Positions 1 through 6,296 of a DNA stretch of 14,049 nucleotides are shown here, piece after piece; the stretch's first letter is position 1; each line of letters starts with the position of its first letter. Source of the DNA: Candidatus Puniceispirillum sp. (GTDB lineage: Bacteria; Pseudomonadota; Alphaproteobacteria; Puniceispirillales; Puniceispirillaceae); the NCBI GenBank assembly GCA_018668795.1, contig JABJBD010000130.1, positions 1 to 14,049 on the forward strand, read 5' to 3'. The translations under genes were made by a program, and so were the position numbers. The notes under the pieces were generated by a model, which had not been told where the DNA came from, ran no database searches, and worked only from the letters and a program-made list of their open reading frames with translations.

Positions 1-488
1 ATCACTTCGGTACCGGTACGCGCACCCCAGATTTGCAATTGTTCAATCGCCGCCGCACGGAATGTATCACCCGCCGCTAGCATCACGCTTTTGCCTTCAT
101 CCCGCCATTGCTGTGCCAGCTTTCCCGCGGTCGTTGTTTTACCTGAACCATTGACCCCGACCAGCAACACCACATGCGGTGATCGCGCATCGTCAATTTC
201 CAGCTTTTGCGCGACTGGTTCCAGAATTTCGGTAATGCCATCTGCCAATGCCTGGCCAAGCGTATCCGAATCAATTGGCCCCTCGAATTTATGCCTGCGC
301 ATTCTGGCCGCAAGACGTTGCGCCGATGCGGTGCCAAGATCGGCACTTATCAGCGCATCTTCGACCTCTTCCAGAGAGCTTGCGTCAATGCGCGCGCCGC
401 CAAACAAACCGCTTAATGACGATAATGACGCACTAACCTTGCTTGTTGATTTCCCAAGCCCGTCTTTAAGTTTTTTGAACCAGCTCAT
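1..488 (-). CDS. ftsY: FtsY, signal recognition particle receptor (3' part missing)
   Basis: SRP receptor GTPase that docks the SRP-ribosome complex at the inner membrane for co-translational insertion of membrane proteins. The first 162 codons are present; the gene runs off the left edge. Visible are the helical N domain (about residues 1-100) and the start of the G domain: P-loop GVNGSGKTTT at 111-120 and the DTFRAAA motif at 141-147. An Asn after GV in the P-loop is typical of FtsY, whereas Ffh/SRP54 usually has Gln there. The long acidic A domain of E. coli FtsY is absent; the protein opens directly with an amphipathic MSWFKKLKDGL segment, as in short forms from other bacteria. The ATG lies one base after the mtaB stop, with a GAAAGAG ribosome site upstream, so translation is probably coupled to mtaB. 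The remaining GTPase motifs lie outside the window. Confidence 0.95.
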   Translation of the reverse strand, partial: MSWFKKLKDGLGKSTSKVSASLSSLSGLFGGARIDASSLEEVEDALISADLGTASAQRLAARMRRHKFEGPIDSDTLGQALADGITEILEPVAQKLEIDDARSPHVVLLVGVNGSGKTTTAGKLAQQWRDEGKSVMLAAGDTFRAAAIEQLQIWGARTGTEV

Positions 489-489
489 T

Positions 490-1809
490 TTACACTCTTT
501 CGGCAATCAAATCATTACCATCACGACCTGTTATTTTCACATTAACCAATGATCCGGCAGGCACATATTCACCCTCAAGGCGGATTTTTGAAAAATTACG
601 TCCATGTCCCTTATTGCCTGATTCGGCCAAAAGCTGATCAAAACTGCCAATCGAATTATCCAGCAGATGCGACAACCGCTTTGTGCCAAGTGCCCGCAAG
701 GATGCCGCTCGTCTTTTAATATCGGGGGCAGCCACTGGCGGCATTGATGCGGCAGACGTTCCCGGACGCGGTGAATAGGGAAACACATGTAGATGCGTGA
801 TGCCGGCACGTTCGATCATATCACAGCTTGCCTGATGCGCGGCATCATCCTCAGTCGGAAAACCAGCGATCATATCGGCGCCAAAAACAATATCGGGGCG
901 ACGGCGGCGTGCTTCGTCACAAAACCGAATAATATCCCGTCCCAGATGCCGCCGTTTCATCCGCTTTAGAATCAGATCATTGCCATGTTGCGCTGAAATA
1001 TGAACATGCGGCATAAGCCGGTCATCATCACCCAGCACCGCCATAAGTTCAGCATCGCCCTCGGCTGGATCGATTGAAGATAGCCGCAAACGCTGCAGAT
1101 CGGGTATTTCACGTAACAAGCTACGGATCAGACGTCCCAGACGCGGGCGGCCAGCCAGATCACTGCCCCATGACGTTATATCAACACCAGTCAGAACAAT
1201 TTCGCACGCGCCCCCATCGACCAGCGATTGCGCTGCCTCGATAATCTGGTGCAGACCTGCCGAGCGGTTGTTGCCACGGCCATAAGGAATGATACAGAAA
1301 GTACAGCGATGATCACAGCCTTGCTGAATTTGCAGAAAGGCGCGGGTATGTTCCTGAAAGCCATCCAGCATATGCGACGCCATTTCACGCACCTGCATAA
1401 TATCACTGACCACTTCGGCTGTCGTGCCTTCGCGCACCGCTTTACTTGCATCATCTCCACCTGACCCAAGCGCGCGAGCAGGGGCGGACCCAAGATCAAG
1501 CCAGCTTTGATCCTGTAACTTGTCATGATTGCCAAGCACCACGTCCACTTCATCCATATTGGCCCAGTTTGCGGCGGCAATCTGGACAGCGCATCCGGTC
1601 ACGATAATCTGGCTATCTGGATTTTCACGGCGCGCTTTACGAATCGCTTGACGCGCCTGTTTTTCGGCTTCGGATGTCACCGCACAGGTATTGAAAATGA
1701 TCGCATCCTGCAAACCTGCCGAAGCGGCTTTATCGCGTATCACCTCGGATTCCCAGATATTCAGACGGCACCCAAAAGTTTCAACCTGCGGTGCATTACG
1801 CTTTGGCAT
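490..1809 (-). CDS. mtaB: MtaB, tRNA (t6A37) methylthiotransferase, radical SAM
   Basis: Radical-SAM methylthiotransferase expected to convert t6A37 to ms2t6A37 in ANN-decoding tRNAs. The N-terminal UPF0004 domain carries the three auxiliary 4Fe-4S ligands Cys14 (TFGCRLN), Cys42 (NTCAVT) and Cys73 (TGCAVQ). The radical-SAM motif is CxxxCxxC at Cys165, Cys169 and Cys172, followed by IIPYGRG. The C-terminal 65 or so residues look like a TRAM domain. TFGCRLN plus NTCAVTSEAEKQ points to the MtaB branch rather than MiaB or RimO. The start at 1809 gives 439 residues, begins just before the conserved N-terminus and has GGGGAT upstream; a longer in-frame ATG at 1863 would add 18 unconserved residues. 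It overlaps the dapF end by 14 bp and abuts ftsY, so the three probably form one transcript. Confidence 0.93.
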   Translation of the reverse strand: MPKRNAPQVETFGCRLNIWESEVIRDKAASAGLQDAIIFNTCAVTSEAEKQARQAIRKARRENPDSQIIVTGCAVQIAAANWANMDEVDVVLGNHDKLQDQSWLDLGSAPARALGSGGDDASKAVREGTTAEVVSDIMQVREMASHMLDGFQEHTRAFLQIQQGCDHRCTFCIIPYGRGNNRSAGLHQIIEAAQSLVDGGACEIVLTGVDITSWGSDLAGRPRLGRLIRSLLREIPDLQRLRLSSIDPAEGDAELMAVLGDDDRLMPHVHISAQHGNDLILKRMKRRHLGRDIIRFCDEARRRRPDIVFGADMIAGFPTEDDAAHQASCDMIERAGITHLHVFPYSPRPGTSAASMPPVAAPDIKRRAASLRALGTKRLSHLLDNSIGSFDQLLAESGNKGHGRNFSKIRLEGEYVPAGSLVNVKITGRDGNDLIAERV

Positions 1810-2677
1810 GATGATCCCCAAACAACGCCGAGACCGAGTCATCCAGAACGCCTTGCCCGACATATGACACTGGACCTGTCATGATAACCTCGCCACCTTC
1901 TATGCCATTATCACGCCATTCGATAAAGACCGAACCGCCATCCATCACGATTTCTGATGATCGTCCACCCAATCCGCGCCTATGCACCGCCACGCCAACA
2001 GCACAGGCACCTGACCCACAGGCCAGCGTGATACCCACACCGCGTTCCCAGACACGCATGCGGAATTTTCCGTCATCCAGCTTTTGAACAATCGAAATAT
2101 TGGCGCGATCAGGAAACAGTTCGGCATGTTCCAGCTTTGGCCCAATATCTTCCAGATCAATAGCTGCCACATCATCGACAAACATCACCGCATGCGGATT
2201 TCCCATTGAATGACATACCGCCAATGCAGGTGCATCCGCCCCAAGATCGACATGCAACGTATCCTGTTCACCAGCCAGCGGCACTTGATGCCAGTCAAGA
2301 CCCGCCGCCCCCATATTGACCGCAATCAGATCCGCGCCCTTCATCTGGCAGCGCCACGCATGTAAAATACCGCTAGCCGTTTCGATCGCCAGCCTATCCT
2401 GTCCTGATGCCCGCATCACATAATCAGCAACACAGCGCGTGCCATTGCCGCATGCCCCTGCGACCGAGCCATCATTGTTCAAAATCTGCATGAAAATATC
2501 GGCTGTGTCACTAGGGCGTATAATCAACAGCTGATCACACCCGATGCCAAAACGGCGATCAGCAACTAGGCTCGCTGCGCGCACGGAAATATCCGCACCA
2601 ATCCCATTATCGGGATCGCGGGCATCCAGAATGACAAAGTCATTACCAAGGCCATGCATTTTCAAAAATCTACTCAT
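1796..2677 (-). CDS. dapF: DapF, diaminopimelate epimerase
   Basis: PLP-independent cytoplasmic epimerase converting LL- to meso-diaminopimelate, the precursor of lysine and the peptidoglycan cross-link. At 293 residues it is slightly longer than the usual 275 or so. The N-terminal MHGLGNDFV (7-15) is the family signature. The two catalytic cysteines are Cys76 in ACGNGTRC and Cys220 in ACGSGA, and ERGVG precedes the latter at 211-215. The two halves are pseudo-symmetric, as expected. The ATG at 2677 lacks a clear Shine-Dalgarno sequence but has a TATATG hexamer ending 7 bases upstream, so it may be translated from a leaderless mRNA. The last 14 bases overlap mtaB. Confidence 0.96.
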   Translation of the reverse strand: MSRFLKMHGLGNDFVILDARDPDNGIGADISVRAASLVADRRFGIGCDQLLIIRPSDTADIFMQILNNDGSVAGACGNGTRCVADYVMRASGQDRLAIETASGILHAWRCQMKGADLIAVNMGAAGLDWHQVPLAGEQDTLHVDLGADAPALAVCHSMGNPHAVMFVDDVAAIDLEDIGPKLEHAELFPDRANISIVQKLDDGKFRMRVWERGVGITLACGSGACAVGVAVHRRGLGGRSSEIVMDGGSVFIEWRDNGIEGGEVIMTGPVSYVGQGVLDDSVSALFGDHHAKA

Positions 2678-2684
2678 AATGTTG

Positions 2685-2712
2685 CATATACGCCACTTTT
2701 AATGCCGCGCAA
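2685..2712 (-). promoter_or_regulatory. Possible promoter of dapF-mtaB-ftsY
   Basis: On the minus strand TTGCGC (2712-2707) and TATATG (2690-2685) are separated by 16 bases. The -10-like box ends 7 bases before the dapF ATG, which would place transcription start at or next to the A of the start codon. The -35 match is only moderate. The 87-bp xth-dapF spacer (2678-2764) holds no other feature that I can support. Confidence 0.3.
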
Positions 2713-2764
2713 AGTCTTTCCCCACCAAAGAACCCATGATTGATTCATTGATAAGGCTGATAAA

Positions 2765-3544
2765 TCACAGGGTTATAATCGTTGGCACGTGATCCGAAGG
2801 CTTCTCGGCATTTCGGTAATCGGTCAGAATCTCTGCGTTGCTGACGGATCCTGCAAGGTCGGTGCTGACCCATATATGATCCAGCCGTCGGCCACGGTTA
2901 TTGACCTGCCAGTCGCGTGAACGATATGACCACCAGGAATAAATCTGTTCGTCATCGCCAAAATATGCGCGTATTGGGTCGTGCCAGCTTCCCTTGGCCA
3001 TCAGGGCTTTCAGCCCGTCCGTTTCAACTGGCGTATGGCTGACCACTTTCAATAATTGTTTAGTTGACCACACATCTTCGGCCAATGGCGCGATGTTCAG
3101 ATCGCCAACCAGCACTGCTTTTTCAGGTTGGTTTTTGACAAAATGCGCGGTCATTTCGGCAAGGAATGCCAGCTTATGCGCAAATTTGGGATTTTCGTCG
3201 GGATCGGCAATATCACCACCTGCTGGCACATAGAAATTATGAATCATCACGCCGTTTTCGGTGCGCGCCGATATATGTCGGCAATCTTCTTTGCCTGCCC
3301 AGTTCATATGCGAAATATCACTCAGCGGCGTGCGCGACAATATCGCCACGCCATTATAGCTTTTTTCGCCGCGGATCGCCTGATGCGCCCAGCCTGCCTC
3401 GGCAAAGAAATCAGCTGGAAAGCTTTTATCCTCGGTTTTGGTTTCCTGAAGACACAGCACATCGACATCGCTTGCATCCAGAAACTGCTTTACCAGATCA
3501 CGCCGCAGACGCACCGAATTGATATTCCAAGTTGCTATTTTCAT
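2765..3544 (-). CDS. xth: Exodeoxyribonuclease III (Xth), AP endonuclease
   Basis: Mg-dependent exonuclease/AP endonuclease of base-excision repair, acting on abasic and blocked 3' ends. The 259-residue protein is a complete exonuclease-endonuclease-phosphatase fold of normal length. Visible active-site residues are Asn7 (WNINS), Glu34 (LQETK), Tyr105 (NFYVPAG), Asp148 and Asn150 (GDLNIAP), Asp222-His223 (RRLDHIW) and the C-terminal Asp251-His252 (SDHVP). MKIATWNINS is the canonical N-terminus, which fixes the start at 3544. That ATG has no well-placed ribosome site of its own; the nearest AGG is spaced correctly for a second ATG 14 bases upstream, which opens a five-codon ORF (separate entry). 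The gene follows the quiC-type gene by 55 bp. Confidence 0.96.
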   Translation of the reverse strand: MKIATWNINSVRLRRDLVKQFLDASDVDVLCLQETKTEDKSFPADFFAEAGWAHQAIRGEKSYNGVAILSRTPLSDISHMNWAGKEDCRHISARTENGVMIHNFYVPAGGDIADPDENPKFAHKLAFLAEMTAHFVKNQPEKAVLVGDLNIAPLAEDVWSTKQLLKVVSHTPVETDGLKALMAKGSWHDPIRAYFGDDEQIYSWWSYRSRDWQVNNRGRRLDHIWVSTDLAGSVSNAEILTDYRNAEKPSDHVPTIITL

Positions 3545-3558
3545 GTCACTATTTTCAT
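3541..3558 (-). promoter_or_regulatory. Five-codon leader ORF overlapping the xth start
   Basis: ATG AAA ATA GTG ACA TGA encodes MKIVT and its TGA shares bases with the xth ATG (ACATGA). The ten bases ATGAAAATAG are repeated 14 bp downstream as the first codons of xth, so the leader looks like a 14-bp duplication of the start region. An AGG lies 8 bases before the leader ATG, a spacing that favours the leader over the xth start. Translation of xth by termination-reinitiation is an inference. Confidence 0.35.
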
Positions 3559-3599
3559 TTCAATTACCTATCACGGCGATGCTGATTACTACCCTGTTT

Positions 3600-5474
3600 T
3601 TACGCCGAAGCCCAGTCACGTTTCTGGGCGGAAATCCGGAATGGCGCATTCGCCGCACCATAGCCATTATACGCCTTTACACGCTGAACAATTTCAAAAA
3701 ACATACCGGCCCCAAGCGTCTGCCCATAGAAATGAAAATAGGCGCCTGCCTCATCGCAGTCATATAATATGTGCGCGCCCTTGAGCTTGCTCAACATATC
3801 ATCATCAAGGCCAAAACGCGCACCAAGATCATCATAATAATTCGCCGAAATTGTCAATGCTTCAAACCCGTTTCGCTTCAGGGCGGCGGCAGTGGCAAAA
3901 ATATCATCGCTGGCAAAAGCGATATGCTGAACGCTCGAACCAAAGGTTTCGCTAATGAAACGGCCTGCCAGAGTATCTTGTGACTCAGCGCCGTTTAGCG
4001 TAATACGCAGGCTCCCATCATCATTTTGAATGGCGCGGCTTCGCACCAGTCCGGCAGGGTCAACAACATCAACCATCGGCACTTTGCGCGTATCAAAAAT
4101 CGACGTATAGAACAACGCCCATGTCAGCATTTCTTCATATTTCATGGTCTGGGCAATATGGTCGATCGCGACCAGACCGGCACCATTATCTGGCGGCTGA
4201 TTATCCTGTACAAAATCAATCTCCCACAGACGCGACAGATCACTTTTATCATCAATGAAATGAATAATACCGCCGCCAACACCTTTGATGGCAGGAATGT
4301 CCAACTCACCCGGAATTGAGGGCTGGTTGAATAATTCGGCACCCAAAATGCCCGCACGCGTCGCGGTGGCGGTGGCATCATCGACACGGATTCCAATATC
4401 GCAAACCGACATGCCATGCATCAGATAGGCCGAATGGGCAAAACCATTTTCTTCGGTATTGATCAAAATATTGATCCCGCCTTGCCGCCATAATTGCACC
4501 TGTTTTGACACATGCTGTCCGACCTTGGCAAAACCCAGAACGCCCAAAAGCTGCCCCAGCGTTTCGGCCTCATTAGCATCCGTGGTAAATTCGATAAATT
4601 CTATGCCACTTGAGGTGATGCGCGGCGGCATTGACGGAACCTCTAATGAAATATCGGGTTCGGCGCGGCGCACATCATCCATCAAACAGACAAGCGCACG
4701 ATGCCCGTCTTGCGCGATTGTCCACGGGCTACCCCCGCGAAACTGGTCATTGAAAATTTCCAGCGATAACGGCCCGTCATAGCCTGTTGCCGCTACCGCC
4801 CGCATGAAATCCAGTACTGGCAAATCGCCTTCGCCTGGCATATTGCGGAAATGCCGCGACCAATACAGCAAATCCATCTCTATCTGCGGCGCGTCGGCAA
4901 GCTGGACAAAGAAAATCTTATCACGCGGAATCGCGCGGATTGACACTGGATCAAGCCCCCGCCCCAACGTATGAAAACTGTCCAGAATGATGCCGATATG
5001 CGCATGATCGGCGCGGCGCACCACTTCCCACGCATCACGGTGATCGTTGATATGCCGCCCCCATGCCAGCGCTTCATAGCCAACACGAATGCCTTTCGCC
5101 GCCGCACGCATGCCCAGTTCGGCAAAATCATCTGCCGCGCGATCAATCCCGCCAAGACTATGCGGCGACACATTCGAACAAACCAGCATCAGATCAACGC
5201 CTAGCTGATTCATCAGATCAAATTTATGCTCAGCGCGGTCAAAAGCGCGCGATCGAAGCGGTTCCGGCATGCCTTCAAAATCGCGAAATGGCTGAAACAG
5301 CATAATCTCAAGCCCATGATCCTTGACCATCTGGGCAACATCTTCTGGTCGGCCATCAAAGGCGATAAAATCCTGTTCAAAAATTTCGATACCGGTGAAA
5401 CCAGCGCGGGCAATCGCTGCCAGTTTTTCGCGAAAATCACCTGCAATCGAAACTGTGGCGATACAGCTTTTCAT
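3600..5474 (-). CDS. quiC: 3-dehydroshikimate dehydratase, QuiC type, fused to an HPPD-like domain
   Basis: Predicted to dehydrate 3-dehydroshikimate to protocatechuate, linking quinate/shikimate use to the beta-ketoadipate route. Residues 1-270 or so form a sugar-phosphate-isomerase/AP-endonuclease-2 TIM barrel opening with MKSCIATVSIAG and carrying LFQPFRDFEG at 59-68. Expected metal ligands are Glu134, Asp165, Gln191 and Glu239, the same numbers I recall for Pseudomonas QuiC1; His168 and Arg210 are probable substrate contacts. From about residue 288 follow two vicinal-oxygen-chelate modules resembling 4-hydroxyphenylpyruvate dioxygenase, with its iron triad apparently intact: His439 (DHIAQT), His517 (VQHIAF) and Glu594 (FFEIVQR). 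The 624-residue length fits the fused family. Start 5474 matches the family N-terminus; an in-frame ATG at 5498 has a better ribosome site (AAGGTGA) and would add eight residues. No pca or qui partner gene is in the window. Plain HPPD is unlikely because of the N-terminal barrel. Confidence 0.88.
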   Translation of the reverse strand: MKSCIATVSIAGDFREKLAAIARAGFTGIEIFEQDFIAFDGRPEDVAQMVKDHGLEIMLFQPFRDFEGMPEPLRSRAFDRAEHKFDLMNQLGVDLMLVCSNVSPHSLGGIDRAADDFAELGMRAAAKGIRVGYEALAWGRHINDHRDAWEVVRRADHAHIGIILDSFHTLGRGLDPVSIRAIPRDKIFFVQLADAPQIEMDLLYWSRHFRNMPGEGDLPVLDFMRAVAATGYDGPLSLEIFNDQFRGGSPWTIAQDGHRALVCLMDDVRRAEPDISLEVPSMPPRITSSGIEFIEFTTDANEAETLGQLLGVLGFAKVGQHVSKQVQLWRQGGINILINTEENGFAHSAYLMHGMSVCDIGIRVDDATATATRAGILGAELFNQPSIPGELDIPAIKGVGGGIIHFIDDKSDLSRLWEIDFVQDNQPPDNGAGLVAIDHIAQTMKYEEMLTWALFYTSIFDTRKVPMVDVVDPAGLVRSRAIQNDDGSLRITLNGAESQDTLAGRFISETFGSSVQHIAFASDDIFATAAALKRNGFEALTISANYYDDLGARFGLDDDMLSKLKGAHILYDCDEAGAYFHFYGQTLGAGMFFEIVQRVKAYNGYGAANAPFRISAQKRDWASA

Positions 5475-5622
5475 CTTGGCTGTCTTGGTCTTGCCCATCC
5501 TACATCCGTCACCTTGAATTACGCCCAGCATATATGCCACGGGTCATCAACATAGGATCATAAATGCCGATACGCGCTTTGCCCATTTTCATTTTGATTG
5601 AATTTGATGATATCTGGCACAA

Positions 5623-5638
5623 ATCTACTTAAGCAGAT
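5623..5638. promoter_or_regulatory. 16-bp palindrome upstream of the quiC-type gene
   Basis: ATCTACTTAAGCAGAT is an inverted repeat with one mismatched pair around CTTAAG. It lies in the 186-bp spacer between the lolA stop and the quiC-type start, about 150 bp before that start. In minus-strand RNA the mismatch becomes a G-U pair, giving a 6-bp stem with a UUAA loop, but no U-run follows, so an operator is likelier than a terminator. No regulator gene is adjacent. The rest of the spacer (5475-5660) is A+T-rich; I could not settle on a promoter in it. Confidence 0.35.
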
Positions 5639-5660
5639 GCACATATGCTGACAAATAACT

Positions 5661-6296
5661 CTAATTCGAATAATCACTTTGGCGGAATAATTCATTCCGG
5701 AACTTCAGGCCAAATTTCATATTCTGCAACGTCACGCTGGTGGTCACACCCACCGAATCACGCACGGTCCATTTACGAAGCTGAAACGGTTTCAAACTGA
5801 ATTCCAACGCCAGATCGCCTGCCGCTTCACCGCTTTCCTTGCTAAGATAGATCGTTGCAATCCCGTCTGCCACCTGGGCACTTGTCTGGAAATCATCAGC
5901 GCGCAGAATTACTTTTTCCTTGAGAATAAGCGACAGGGCGGTTTCTGAAATCGGATAGCTTGTCACGCGCTTTTGCGCAGGATGATCAACATGTAGCCAG
6001 ACAGGTGTCGTGATCAGAATCAGCGCATCATCGCCCTCATATTCGATTTTCATCCGGTGCGGGCGACGCAGATATAATGTGCCTACGGCCGCACTGCCAT
6101 CCGAAGAAATTTGCGTGAAATCTGCCTGCATTGTTGTCAGTTGGGCAAACCAGTCTTCGGCGGCAGTGACGGTATCGGCGGCTTGGGCTGACAGGCTCAT
6201 CTGCAACAACATGATGATCGACACAAACCCTGCCGCCAGATGCCCTGCCGCCAGATGCCTTGTCACCAGACGCTTTGTCACCAGTCTAAAATCCAT
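5661..6296 (-). CDS. lolA: LolA, periplasmic outer-membrane lipoprotein carrier
   Basis: Periplasmic chaperone that takes lipoproteins from the LolCDE complex and carries them to the outer membrane. The precursor is 211 residues. A signal peptide is visible: a basic n-region, a hydrophobic core FVSIIMLLQMSL (24-35) and an AQA-A or AQAA-D cleavage site near 39-41. The mature part shows the LolA pattern: LTTMQADFTQISSDG, then GTLYLRRPHRMKIEYEG and VTLQNMKFG near the C-terminus. The n-region is unusually long and built of four pentapeptides, LVTKR LVTRH LAAGH LAAGF, encoded by 15-bp tandem repeats. The ATG at 6296 has GAGGCGG upstream and overlaps the ftsK end by 11 bp, implying coupled translation. 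Confidence 0.92.
   Translation of the reverse strand: MDFRLVTKRLVTRHLAAGHLAAGFVSIIMLLQMSLSAQAADTVTAAEDWFAQLTTMQADFTQISSDGSAAVGTLYLRRPHRMKIEYEGDDALILITTPVWLHVDHPAQKRVTSYPISETALSLILKEKVILRADDFQTSAQVADGIATIYLSKESGEAAGDLALEFSLKPFQLRKWTVRDSVGVTTSVTLQNMKFGLKFRNELFRQSDYSN
6230..6289 (-). repeat. Four 15-bp tandem repeats in the lolA signal peptide
   Basis: Units are 6230-6244, 6245-6259, 6260-6274 and 6275-6289. The first two are identical (CTGCCGCCAGATGCC on the plus strand); the last two share TTGTCACCAG with each other. The period keeps the reading frame, so each unit encodes one pentapeptide at residues 5-24 of LolA. Confidence 0.85.

Noticed and set aside
1810..1863. Longer mtaB reading from ATG 1863
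   Set aside because: It adds 18 residues without family similarity and extends the overlap with dapF to 68 bp; ATG 1809 has GGGGAT upstream and sits just before the conserved N-terminus.
2750..2764. Terminator after xth
   Set aside because: The spacer has TTGAT-type direct repeats but no stable GC stem followed by Ts on the minus strand.
3128..3784. 218-codon plus-strand open frame across the xth start and the end of the quiC-type gene
   Set aside because: It is antisense to two well-supported genes, its translation has no recognisable domain, and it crosses their intergenic gap, as expected for a shadow frame.
4610..5474. N-terminal barrel read as hydroxypyruvate isomerase or inosose dehydratase
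   Set aside because: Those are stand-alone TIM-barrel proteins; fusion to HPPD-like modules together with ATVSIAG, LFQPFRDFEG and the Glu134/Asp165/Gln191/Glu239 spacing fits QuiC.
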